From Candidatus Omnitrophota bacterium (GTDB taxonomy: Bacteria; Omnitrophota; Omnitrophia; Omnitrophales; Aquincolibacteriaceae), in assembly GCA_016196555.1 (NCBI GenBank), contig JACPXL010000074.1, positions 1 to 60,390 on the forward strand: a stretch of 60,390 bases of DNA, written 5' to 3'. Positions 17,127-24,609 of this stretch are shown piece by piece. Below the pieces are notes generated by a model. The model searched no databases. It was not told where the DNA came from and saw only the letters and a program-made list of their open reading frames with translations. The first letter of the stretch is position 1. Each line of letters starts with the position of its first letter. The position numbers and the translations under genes were made by a program.

Positions 17127-17858
17127 TTAAAACATCTGCGGCTTTTTATGCTGCCAAAGCAAATGGGCTGCTATCAAACTGATCCCAATCGAGGCCAAAG
17201 TATCCGAAGGCCAGTGCTTGCTTTCCGCAATACGAAAAAGGGCGGTGCAAAAGGGCAAGAAAAAAACGCTCCAACGCAAAAAATGATTTCGAATAACAAA
17301 AAAAATAAAACTTGCCGCTCCGGCCACGAGGACGACGTCCCCCGACGGAAGGCTTTGAAAAACATGCCGATTCTGCAGAAGGCCGTCTAAATTAAAAAAA
17401 GAAAAAGGGCCGAAATTTCCATAAGGGCGCGCTCTCAGAAAAACAAATTTCAAAAGATGGCCGGTGAGACCGCTTAATGCGCTCCCAAGAAAAAGGCCGA
17501 TGGCGATTTCCTGAAAATTTTGGCGGCGGGTGGCCATGGCAAACAAATTAAGCATTCCCAAAAAGACCCAAAATTCCACATTGCTGCTGATAAGATCGCC
17601 GAATTTAATCATTCCTTTTAGTAGAGAGATTTCCTTAGCGCCCTGAACCCAGGAATAAATGGCCTGGTCAAAAAACATAGTGCCCGCCACAATCAAAATA
17701 ATGAGGATTAAAAAGAGTGCGTAAGGCCGGAATGAAAGCCCCTTCAAATAAGAGCCCATTCCTTTAAAATATCCGCGGAAAATGATGTTCAGAGAAATCA
17801 GAATAATTAAAGCGGCCGCTAAAAGACGGGGATTAAAGGGAAGCCACTCTCTCAGCAT
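17127..17858 (-). CDS. PAP2-family membrane phosphatase with altered motif 2
   Basis: A 243-residue polytopic membrane protein of the PAP2 (phosphatidic acid phosphatase type 2) superfamily. Motif 1 is K137-x6-R144-P145 and motif 3 is R209-x5-H215-x3-D219. Motif 2 reads PSGD at 171-174, where the family normally has PSGH; the lost histidine is a general acid in characterised members, so activity or specificity may be changed. It follows the DUF2063 gene of the bufferin operon after 9 nt and is probably co-transcribed, which could link it to envelope maintenance under the same stress. Confidence 0.8.
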   Translation of the reverse strand: MLREWLPFNPRLLAAALIILISLNIIFRGYFKGMGSYLKGLSFRPYALFLILIILIVAGTMFFDQAIYSWVQGAKEISLLKGMIKFGDLISSNVEFWVFLGMLNLFAMATRRQNFQEIAIGLFLGSALSGLTGHLLKFVFLRARPYGNFGPFSFFNLDGLLQNRHVFQSLPSGDVVLVAGAASFIFFVIRNHFLRWSVFFLPFCTALFRIAESKHWPSDTLASIGISLIAAHLLWQHKKPQMF

Positions 17859-17867
17859 AGAAGCCGA

Positions 17868-18683
17868 TCAATCGGCGGAGAGGTTGAAATTTTTGAAAAG
17901 CCCTTTTTCGGCCCATTCAGAAAACCAAGCCGCAAGCGGGAGAGATTCCATATTCGGCATTTCAGCCAGGGCTTCGAGGGCCTCTCCTAAGCTGATTTTT
18001 GAAAGTAACTTCTCAAGAAGAAAATAGCTTTCTTCGGAAATTAAACCGCATTGAACTTTCACTCCTTGTCGGGAAATAAGAATCGATTGAGGACGGTCCA
18101 CCAAATCAATATCGACTTGCTGAATAGAAAGTTTGCGGGCCTGCCAAATATCCAGCACCGGCCAAGCGGATGTCATCACTGAAACAGAAGGCTGAAATAT
18201 AAAACGGATTTTTTCCCATGCCTCGGGCGTAATTTCTTTTAAACGCGATGGATCCATCGGCCCCTCATCAAAAGCATGAAAGGCCATGGTCACCTGCCAT
18301 TCCAACCTTGCGAGATCACTCAAAAAAGGAAAATCCTTCATCAAATCCGTGCAGTCCGGGCTTTTTAGAAATTCTGCGAGACGGCGGCCAATATAAGTCA
18401 GATTATAATGCGCTGAAGGATAATGCCGGCTGTAGGCGTGGGCTAATTCATGAAAACGTGCCGCCCCAATCACAAAACGAATGGCTTCGTAAACTTCGCT
18501 GAAAGCTTCTTCCGTGCGCGCAATCAATCCCCCGGCGTAAACGGCGATGCGTTCCACGCCCGGTTCCCCGCCCTGCGGATTGAGGTAATTTTCGAAAGAA
18601 TCTAAAGAAGTCTCATCGCCTTCACTCTGGCGAATGCGGGATTTCATCCACTTCTGGATTTCAGCGAGCGACGGAGAGGCCAT
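17868..18683 (-). CDS. DUF2063-family partner protein of the bufferin system (BufC-like)
   Basis: A 271-residue protein beginning SLAEIQKWMKSRI, with an N-terminal helical domain typical of DUF2063 (RIAVYAGGLIARTEEAFSEVYEAIRFVIG) and a C-terminal winged-helix-like part. DUF2063 proteins accompany MNIO enzymes and are thought to recognise the precursor peptide and aid its modification. The ATG at 18683 (with AGGA upstream) lies within the 3' end of the MNIO gene, so translation is coupled. The order precursor, MNIO, DUF2063 is the canonical bufferin arrangement. Confidence 0.85.
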   Translation of the reverse strand: MASPSLAEIQKWMKSRIRQSEGDETSLDSFENYLNPQGGEPGVERIAVYAGGLIARTEEAFSEVYEAIRFVIGAARFHELAHAYSRHYPSAHYNLTYIGRRLAEFLKSPDCTDLMKDFPFLSDLARLEWQVTMAFHAFDEGPMDPSRLKEITPEAWEKIRFIFQPSVSVMTSAWPVLDIWQARKLSIQQVDIDLVDRPQSILISRQGVKVQCGLISEESYFLLEKLLSKISLGEALEALAEMPNMESLPLAAWFSEWAEKGLFKNFNLSAD

Positions 18684-19509
18684 TAAATTCCTGATAAATC
18701 GCCCGGGCATGATCGCATTCTTCGGCAAGACGTGAAAAATCGGGAATATCTTCATCCCATTCGATCAAAGTTGATACGGGCCCAAAAAGCTTCAGGGCCT
18801 CACGATAAAGCCCCCAAACCGTTTCGATAATGGGTTTGCTGTGAGTATCAAAAAGAAATTTTCCCATATTGGTATGCCCCGCCAAATGGAATTGCCCGAC
18901 AAATTCCGCGGGGATTTGCTTGATGTAATGAAAAGGATCAAAATCATGATTGACCGCATTGACATAGACATTGTTGAGGTCGAGAAGAATTCCGCAGCCG
19001 GACCGCTTGGCGATCGCCGCCAGAAATTCCCATTCAGGCATGGTGGAATGTTTATAAGAAATATAAGTGGACACATTCTCAAGCAAAATAGGGCGCCCGA
19101 GAAATTCCTGGATTTGCCGGACGCGGAGGACAATATGCTGCAGCGATTCTTCCGTAAAAGGAAGCGGGAGAAGATCGTGCAAATTCTCTCCCTGCGTAGA
19201 ACTCCAGCACAAATGGTCCGAAACAATTTCCGGCTGAATGCGGTCCACAAGCGTCTTCAAACGTTTTAAATATTCCGGATTAAGCGGGTCGACAGAGCCG
19301 ATCGAGAGTGCAACTCCGTGAAGCGCAACAGGGTAATGTTGTCTTATTTTTTCCAAAATGCGCAGGGGCTGGCCTCCGGAATCCATAAAGTTTTCCGTGA
19401 TCCCTTCAAACCAGTCCATTCTGGGCCAGGAATCAAGAATAAAGTCATAATGCTTTGTTCTTAATCCGACCCCGCAGCCAAGCTGCGGCCATTCATGAGA
19501 CATTTTCAT
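18661..19509 (-). CDS. MNIO-family (DUF692) multinuclear iron oxidase (BufB-like)
   Basis: A 282-residue TIM-barrel iron enzyme of the MNIO family. Likely metal ligands of the family are all in place: H64 (ALHGV), H99 (SDHL), E144 (LLENV), the DLNN segment at 177-180, H208 and H212 (FHLAGH), D221/H223 (DTH) and E250 (IEWDE). MNIOs modify cysteines of precursor peptides, for example to oxazolone-thioamide or thiooxazole groups. The small Cys-rich gene 29 nt upstream is the obvious substrate, and the DUF2063 gene overlapping downstream is the usual partner. Confidence 0.92.
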   Translation of the reverse strand: MKMSHEWPQLGCGVGLRTKHYDFILDSWPRMDWFEGITENFMDSGGQPLRILEKIRQHYPVALHGVALSIGSVDPLNPEYLKRLKTLVDRIQPEIVSDHLCWSSTQGENLHDLLPLPFTEESLQHIVLRVRQIQEFLGRPILLENVSTYISYKHSTMPEWEFLAAIAKRSGCGILLDLNNVYVNAVNHDFDPFHYIKQIPAEFVGQFHLAGHTNMGKFLFDTHSKPIIETVWGLYREALKLFGPVSTLIEWDEDIPDFSRLAEECDHARAIYQEFNGLSVAR

Positions 19510-19538
19510 TCCCCTGTTGCGCTTACGGTTGGCGTTAA

Positions 19539-19832
19539 TTAGACAGCCGGTTCAGCCGTTAGACGGCCACCTTCTGTTTTTAAGCATTCTTCTTGCGACA
19601 TACCCACGGATCCCTGGCCTTTGCAGGCGTTCTTACCCGCACAGCTGTGGCCTTTACCGCCGCATTCTCCGGTGCCTTTGCATTGATTGACACCGTAGCA
19701 CGAGACTTTTTCGCCGGCCGCTTCATCAGCAGCTTGAACTGTGCTGTTTTTAATCATGACACCGGTCACAGCAAGCAAACCGGCAACGGATGCGGCAAGT
19801 AACGCGAGCTTTTTATTTTTCTTCACTTCCAT
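19539..19832 (-). CDS. Bufferin-type RiPP precursor, exported and Cys-rich (BufA2-like)
   Basis: A 97-residue precursor with a signal peptide (KKNKKLALLAASVAGLLAVTG, likely cut near residue 34) and a Gly/Lys/Cys-rich core with six cysteines at 45, 51, 57, 64, 70 and 83. The SCYGVNQCKG motif and the repeated C-x-G-x-x-x-C-K-G spacing are those of BufA2-type bufferins, which are modified by an MNIO enzyme and exported to bind copper or other thiophilic metals. AGGAGGAAAG precedes the ATG at 19832. It heads the operon with the MNIO and DUF2063 genes. The metal bound here is not shown by sequence. Confidence 0.9.
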   Translation of the reverse strand: MEVKKNKKLALLAASVAGLLAVTGVMIKNSTVQAADEAAGEKVSCYGVNQCKGTGECGGKGHSCAGKNACKGQGSVGMSQEECLKTEGGRLTAEPAV

Positions 19833-19896
19833 TTCACTTTCCTCCTGATTATGTTGTACTGCTTTTTGTTCTAGTTACTGCGGGTTATAAATCCAT

Positions 19897-20487
19897 TTAT
19901 TCCTGAATTGCTTCAATCTCCAGCGTGATCTCGACTTCTTCTCCTACGAGCAGCTGTCCCGTTTCTACTGCTTCATTCCAATTAAGCCCGAAATCCTTAC
20001 GATTGATTTTAGCCGTTGCGGTAAATCCAGCGCGGACATTTCCCCAAGGATCTTTTCCGACTCCGTGAATTTCCAAATCAAAAACCACTTCTTTGGTGAC
20101 TCCATGAATGGTCAAATTGCCGTGAAGCTTTGCTCTTCCATCGGCAACGTCGGTCACCTTTGTGCTTTCAAATGTCAGGGTGGGAAATTTTTCCACATCA
20201 AAAAAATCTTTGCTGCGCAAATGCTTGTCGCGCGGAGGAACGCGGGTGTCAATGCTTGCGGCCTGAATCGTGGCCGTGGTTTTCCAGGTTTCCGGTTTGT
20301 CCGGATCATATTCGACTTTTCCTTCAAACTGAGTGAAATTGCCGCTGACCTTGGAAAAGAGATGGCGGATTTTGAAGTTGATGGAAGTATGATCGGGATC
20401 CAGATTATAATTCGCTGCTAAACCGCATGGGACATGGGAAAGGAAGGTTAAAAGCAGAAGGGCGATGAAAGAAACTCTGAAACGCAT
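19897..20487 (-). CDS. Periplasmic YceI-family lipocalin-like protein
   Basis: A 196-residue secreted protein: signal peptide to about residue 24 (ALLLLTFLSHVPCGLA), then the full YceI fold. Marker segments are NYNLDPDHTSINFKIRHLFSKVSGNF, the HLRSKDFFDVEKFP motif, LHGNLTIHGVTKEV and NRKDFGLNWN. YceI proteins bind isoprenoid or amphiphilic molecules such as polyprenyl chains in the periplasm. It is 64 nt upstream of the bufferin precursor on the same strand, so it could be part of the same stress response. GGAGG precedes the ATG. Confidence 0.92.
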   Translation of the reverse strand: MRFRVSFIALLLLTFLSHVPCGLAANYNLDPDHTSINFKIRHLFSKVSGNFTQFEGKVEYDPDKPETWKTTATIQAASIDTRVPPRDKHLRSKDFFDVEKFPTLTFESTKVTDVADGRAKLHGNLTIHGVTKEVVFDLEIHGVGKDPWGNVRAGFTATAKINRKDFGLNWNEAVETGQLLVGEEVEITLEIEAIQE

Positions 20488-20550
20488 GAAATACCTCCAA
20501 AAGGGTGAAAGTGGCTGATTTCGCGGCCAGAAGCCTGATGCAAAATGGGT

Positions 20551-21741
20551 CTATTTTGGCCATAAAATCATGAAATGCAATAACTTTTTAAGAAGATAGC
20601 GGGCGGCAACTTCATTGCCAAGTACCGTGTAATGATGAGTTGCCCCGAAAAATTCTTCCACTGGATGGTCCTCCAGCGCGGGGATAAAGGCCTCCAGGAG
20701 GTCCGCATAACGGTATTTCTTTTCGTCAAAATGCCGTATCAATTCACCGTAAATTTTCCTGCCGGTCCTTTTGTAATCCCGAATATCTCCTTCATTCGGA
20801 AAAAGGACAATCAACGGAACAGCCCCATGATTCAACACTTCTTCATAAAAGCGGTCAAAGAGCTTGAGTGTAATTTCTAAAGCCTCGGAATGCGGATTAT
20901 AAACTCCGTCCGTCAAAATCTCATCTTTACGAAATCTCGAATGAATCCTATGCCGCACAATTTTAAAAAGTCTCACGGTGGCAAGAAAATCGTAAGGGCC
21001 GGCTAGATAGCTCCGCTTGAAGTAAAAATCATGCGTCCCGAGCCGGTTCAAAATCATTGCTTCCTGTTTCAACAAAGCCTCATAATCCTCCAAGCGGGAT
21101 AATGGATTCTCCCTCAGGATTAAATCTTCCCCCCGCAAAATAAAACGCGGCTTTGAAAGCGCGAAGCCGGATTCCGGAAAATAAAAAAGGCGGAAAGTAT
21201 TCACCACGCGGTGAATATTCTCTGACATAAATCCAATGAGAACAATCGTCGGGTTGAAACGTATTCCGTCCTCCGTGTAGCGCAAAAATGCCTGATCGAA
21301 TCCATAACCGCCGACTCCGAAATTCAGCACTTCAAAGCGCGGGTCCATGGCCGCCAATTTTTCTTCCCAGGTATCGGCGCCAGGCACATCATCGCCATGT
21401 GTATAAGAATCTCCAAAGGCAGCCACACGGATTTTTCCGGCTTCGGGCTCCAGAGAATACTCCTGATCTGAGCGAATACCCTGAGAATTGGCATGATGAT
21501 GCCCCTGGACTCCTCCGGGTCTTATCGTCCATCCAAGAGAAGGATGATGCATTAAATAAGATTTTTTTCCCTTCAAAATACCTTGAAGATTGGCCTTACT
21601 CTTCTCTGAAAGAGCAAAACTCCTGGGCGCATAGTTCACAGATTTTATTTTATTGAGCAAAAAAAGGCTGAGGCGGGACATGCCTTCCACGGCAAAAAAG
21701 AAGCATAAGATAAGCAAAATCCAGAAAAATATTTTTTTCAT
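20551..21741 (-). CDS. Membrane-anchored SGNH/GDSL hydrolase
   Basis: A 396-residue protein with one N-terminal membrane helix (IFFWILLILCFFFAVEG) and an SGNH hydrolase fold outside the membrane. The nucleophile block is AFGDSYTHGDD (Ser near 112), the Gly block is NFGVGGYGFDQ, and GATHHYTVLGNEVAA at the C-terminus supplies the catalytic His. In place of the usual DxxH the sequence has ATHH, so the Asp is displaced. Such proteins often act as esterases or O-acetyltransferase-like enzymes on envelope polysaccharide. GAAGGAAA precedes the ATG. It is divergent from the TIGR04073-like pair. Confidence 0.75.
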   Translation of the reverse strand: MKKIFFWILLILCFFFAVEGMSRLSLFLLNKIKSVNYAPRSFALSEKSKANLQGILKGKKSYLMHHPSLGWTIRPGGVQGHHHANSQGIRSDQEYSLEPEAGKIRVAAFGDSYTHGDDVPGADTWEEKLAAMDPRFEVLNFGVGGYGFDQAFLRYTEDGIRFNPTIVLIGFMSENIHRVVNTFRLFYFPESGFALSKPRFILRGEDLILRENPLSRLEDYEALLKQEAMILNRLGTHDFYFKRSYLAGPYDFLATVRLFKIVRHRIHSRFRKDEILTDGVYNPHSEALEITLKLFDRFYEEVLNHGAVPLIVLFPNEGDIRDYKRTGRKIYGELIRHFDEKKYRYADLLEAFIPALEDHPVEEFFGATHHYTVLGNEVAARYLLKKLLHFMILWPK

Positions 21742-21788
21742 AAGTTTCCTTCTTTAACGTCTATTTTACTGATAACTTTGATTGATGA

Positions 21789-21817
21789 TTGACTTCAAGA
21801 GGGCTTGAGGGTAACAT
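21789..21817 (+). promoter_or_regulatory. Strong candidate promoter abutting the TIGR04073-like pair
   Basis: TTGACT at 21789-21794, exactly 17 nt of spacer, and TAACAT at 21812-21817. The ATG at 21825 is 8 nt after the -10, so the transcript would start on or next to the start codon. The nearest purine-rich stretch (GAGGG) lies inside the promoter spacer and would not be transcribed. Confidence 0.55.
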
Positions 21818-21824
21818 TTTGCCC

Positions 21825-22172
21825 ATGCCCTTATTGCGAAAAATGATTCTAACGCTTCTCTTTCTCCCCCTCATCTCCATGCCGGTCCTCGCCGCCTGGG
21901 ATTTTCCTGCCAGCCCCTGGACCAAAGAAAAAACGTATGCGGACAAAATGACTTACAAACTTGGTTTCGGCACTATGAATGTCCTCACCGGCTGGACGGA
22001 TTTGCTCTTTGAACCGTCACGTTCCGGCATCATCAAAGGAATTCCGCTGGGCGCCATTCACTTCGTAACGAATGTGGTGGGCGGCGTACTTCATGTGGGA
22101 ACATTTCCAATCCCCGTCGACATTCCCCTGCCGGACGGCGGAGTCAATTTTGAGTCCTCGAGAGTAAAATGA
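21825..22172 (+). CDS. Small exported protein, TIGR04073-like (exosortase-associated)
   Basis: A 115-residue protein with a signal peptide (LLRKMILTLLFLPLISMPVLA) and a mature part beginning AWDFPASPW. The pattern KLGFGTMNVLTGWTDLLFEP followed by a Gly-rich membrane-like stretch and GTFPIPVDIP resembles TIGR04073, a family noted for co-occurrence with exosortase systems in PVC-type bacteria. The function is unknown. The next gene starts within its stop codon and is a recognisable paralogue (shared KLGFG, N.L.GW, TFPIPVD). No exosortase is in the window. Confidence 0.65.
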   Translation: MPLLRKMILTLLFLPLISMPVLAAWDFPASPWTKEKTYADKMTYKLGFGTMNVLTGWTDLLFEPSRSGIIKGIPLGAIHFVTNVVGGVLHVGTFPIPVDIPLPDGGVNFESSRVK

Positions 22173-22759
22173 AAAAACTGACGGCCTTTTTAATCATGTT
22201 TGTTTTTTTCGTTTCAAATTCTGCTTCCGCTTCTCCCTGGGCGGAAGAAGCGGAATATTTCCCCAGAATATTCGGGAAACTTGGATTCGGCCTAAAAAAT
22301 AGTCTGCTCGGCTGGTCGGAAATATTTATTCAGCCCACACAGCCTAAATATAAAACGGATTGGGAAGGATTTTGTGTTGGAATGGCGGCCGCGCTGGTTG
22401 AAACCGGCAATGGGTTGATTCATCTTGTGACTTTTCCCATTCCGGTGGATGTTCCGGACATTGGCCGGGGAGTTCATATTCCAAAACGAGAAGTCGATCG
22501 TTCTAATGAACATCCGAAATTGGAAGCCGCCATGCAAAAAGCGGTGGAACGAGCTGCCGGAAAACCGGTCAAAGCCATTGAGCCTGAAGCTGAGCCGGCC
22601 CCTTCTCCTGCCGAGTCACCAGTCCCCGCAGAAACGGTTCCTCCGCCGGTTCCCGCTACGGTCAGCGCGGAAATTTCCACTCCCAGCCCCAGCCCGATCT
22701 CAAGCGAATCACCTGCTGCAGAAACGCCCGCTCCTGTTTCTCAAGACCTTCAATATTAA
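22169..22759 (+). CDS. TIGR04073-like exported protein with proline-rich tail
   Basis: A 196-residue paralogue of the upstream gene, translated from an ATGA overlap. After the signal peptide (AFLIMFVFFVSNSASA) come KLGFGLKNSLLGWSEI, an 11-residue longer spacer (PTQPKYKTDWEGF), LIHLVTFPIPVDVPDI and then a C-terminal extension. Residues about 130-196 are rich in Pro, Ser, Ala and Glu (PSPAESPVPAETVPPPVPA), probably a disordered wall- or periplasm-spanning tail. Two diverged copies in tandem suggest they act as a pair. Confidence 0.65.
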   Translation: MKKLTAFLIMFVFFVSNSASASPWAEEAEYFPRIFGKLGFGLKNSLLGWSEIFIQPTQPKYKTDWEGFCVGMAAALVETGNGLIHLVTFPIPVDVPDIGRGVHIPKREVDRSNEHPKLEAAMQKAVERAAGKPVKAIEPEAEPAPSPAESPVPAETVPPPVPATVSAEISTPSPSPISSESPAAETPAPVSQDLQY

Positions 22760-22849
22760 TTACTTATTAAACTATTCAATTTGTCCTCATTCGGCCGATA
22801 TTGTAATAGTCAATACAGCGGCTGCCAATGCCAAACAGGAGGCTGACTT

Positions 22850-23170
22850 ATGGACATCACCCGCATGCTTCTCCGGAAAAAAACCACCCAATTACGTAAT
22901 GATTTCACGGAACTACGCCGCAGCATTGCCCGCCACCCTTATGAGGAGGCCAAAAATCTCTCCATTATTGTTCAAGTCAAAGCCGAAGAAACGGACATTT
23001 TGTTTTATCTGGTGGAAAACCTGGAAGTCATCGAGGGCAATTTTGAAATGTCGGACCTTGAAGATAATTTAAACCGTCTCAGACGCGCCTTTCACAGCAC
23101 GTCGAGACAATGGCAGTCCCTTCACACTAAAAATACACGACGTGAGGAACAGCCCGGCATCGCCGCCTAA
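22850..23170 (+). CDS. Small helical protein of unknown function
   Basis: A 106-residue, charged, soluble protein predicted to be almost all helix (KKTTQLRNDFTELRRSIARH; LEDNLNRLRRAFHSTSRQW), so probably a coiled-coil or helical bundle. AGGAGG sits 6 nt before the ATG at 22850, one of the best ribosome-binding sites in the window. No signal peptide or cysteine is present. I recognise no family. It precedes the FmdB-like and WD40 genes on the same strand and may be in their transcript. Confidence 0.6.
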   Translation: MDITRMLLRKKTTQLRNDFTELRRSIARHPYEEAKNLSIIVQVKAEETDILFYLVENLEVIEGNFEMSDLEDNLNRLRRAFHSTSRQWQSLHTKNTRREEQPGIAA

Positions 23171-23185
23171 CCCACAGCGGATTGT

Positions 23186-23416
23186 ATGCCCATTTATGTT
23201 TATGAAGTCATTCTTCCTGGCGGGAAGTCAGGAAAACAATTTGAAGTCATACAAAAATTTTCTGATCCTCCATTAAAAAAACACCCTAAAACAGGAAAAC
23301 CGGTGCGGCGAATTGTCACCACACCGGCCATTCTCAACAACCGCTTTGATAAAACCGTCAAAACGATGGGCAAGAAAGACAAAAAATTCCTGAGAAATCT
23401 CAAAGGTCAAAAATAA
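23186..23416 (+). CDS. FmdB-like small protein lacking the zinc-ribbon cysteines
   Basis: A 76-residue protein with the FmdB/CxxC_CXXC_SSSS skeleton: MPIYVYEV at the start, FEVIQKFSDPPLKKHP, then GKPVRRIVT. In normal members the segment after MPIYEY has CxxCG and a second CPxCG follows, together binding zinc. Here those positions are ILPGGKSG and HPKTG, with no cysteine at all in the protein. The C-terminus is lysine-rich (KKDKKFLRNLKG). It thus looks like a zinc-free derivative whose fold must be held another way, or a decaying copy. Confidence 0.7.
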   Translation: MPIYVYEVILPGGKSGKQFEVIQKFSDPPLKKHPKTGKPVRRIVTTPAILNNRFDKTVKTMGKKDKKFLRNLKGQK

Positions 23417-23526
23417 AAGTTAATACCCGTCAGCACTTGAAGGTAAAAATTCTTCCCCTGAAATTAATGCGCGGCGCTATTGCCGTTTTTTTCACAGTGA
23501 TAAAGATCCTAGAAAATCCGCATGCC

Positions 23527-24609
23527 ATGAATGCCGAAATGAAGCCGCGCCGGCTTTTGATCGTTCTGCTCATGACAATTTTGCTATTCCACTCCGCTTT
23601 GACCTTTCCTTCTCTAACCGCCCAAAGAGGGGCCATTTATCAAATTGTCTTTTCACGTTCCGGCGATAAATTGGCTTACACCCGATACGATGAGATTTTA
23701 TTTTGGGATTGGAAAAGAGGCGAAAAAATTTCTTCCTTTCGCCACACGGCGCCCATTGCTTCCCTGGTTTTCTCGGGCGATGAAAATCATGTTCTTTTTG
23801 GAGACGATAACGGCGGTGTTTACGTTTGGAGCCTTGCCACAGGCAAAACCATCCGGACCTTTCATTTTCCGTCCGGAAACCTAAGCGCCGACATTTCTCC
23901 GGACGGCAAATATTTTCTGATCGGGAATTTTGACGGCCAGATTTTTTTGGGTGAAACAAATCACTGGAAAATTCTCCGCCAACTGGATTCTCACAACTTC
24001 GCAGTCCGCGACGTGCGTTTTACTCTCGATAGCCGCTTAGCTTTTTCCGCCGGTTGGGACCAAATGCTTAAGCGGCACAATTTTATCAATGGCCCCCCTT
24101 CCGGCGAGGCCAAAATTTTTAAATCAGGCGTCCGGGGTTTGAAAGCCCATCTGGGAATGATCAACTGCGTGGCCGTTACCGGGGACGGAAAACGAATTTT
24201 AACCGGCAGTTATTGCGATGGGGCGGGCTATTTTCCTTACCGGCCCAAGCAGGATGAGGTCTTAAAACTTTGGGATGTGTCGACGGGAAATGTCCTTCTG
24301 GGAATGAGTTTCGATAAGGGCGTATTAGATATCGAAACCAGCCCGGTCCCGGCAGAAAAAAAAGCTTATTTGATCACGGCCGCCCGCCGCCTCGGTCCGG
24401 GAGGTTTTCTTTATGAACTCGATATCGCCGCTTGGAAGGCCAAAGAAGTTTTGACCGATTCGCCCTTGCGCGGGGAAATTTCCGCCATCGCCCTTCACCC
24501 CTCAGAGCCGGTGATCGCTCTCGGAACCTTAGAGGGGAATGTTCTTTTTTTCAACCGTCAGAATTATGACCTTCTCGCCGCCCCCGGGACGATGCGGAAA
24601 AAATCATGA
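23527..24609 (+). CDS. Exported WD40-repeat protein
   Basis: About 360 residues. The signal or anchor segment RRLLIVLLMTILLFHSALTF is followed by a beta-propeller made of WD40-type blades: IVFSRSGDKLAYTRYDEILFWDW, SLVFSGDENHVLFGDDNGGVYVW, DISPDGKYFLIGNFDGQIFL, and later blades ending in VLKLWDV. Start choice is uncertain: ATGs at 23527 and 23539 both fit, while upstream non-ATG starts add an unlikely leader. Propellers of this kind are scaffolds, so no reaction can be assigned. The stop overlaps the start of a polytopic membrane protein gene. Confidence 0.7.
   Translation: MNAEMKPRRLLIVLLMTILLFHSALTFPSLTAQRGAIYQIVFSRSGDKLAYTRYDEILFWDWKRGEKISSFRHTAPIASLVFSGDENHVLFGDDNGGVYVWSLATGKTIRTFHFPSGNLSADISPDGKYFLIGNFDGQIFLGETNHWKILRQLDSHNFAVRDVRFTLDSRLAFSAGWDQMLKRHNFINGPPSGEAKIFKSGVRGLKAHLGMINCVAVTGDGKRILTGSYCDGAGYFPYRPKQDEVLKLWDVSTGNVLLGMSFDKGVLDIETSPVPAEKKAYLITAARRLGPGGFLYELDIAAWKAKEVLTDSPLRGEISAIALHPSEPVIALGTLEGNVLFFNRQNYDLLAAPGTMRKKS

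Noticed and set aside
18671-18755. Longer start for the DUF2063 gene at 18755
   Set aside because: It only reads into the overlapping MNIO gene; the ATG at 18683 has a ribosome-binding site and gives the family N-terminus.
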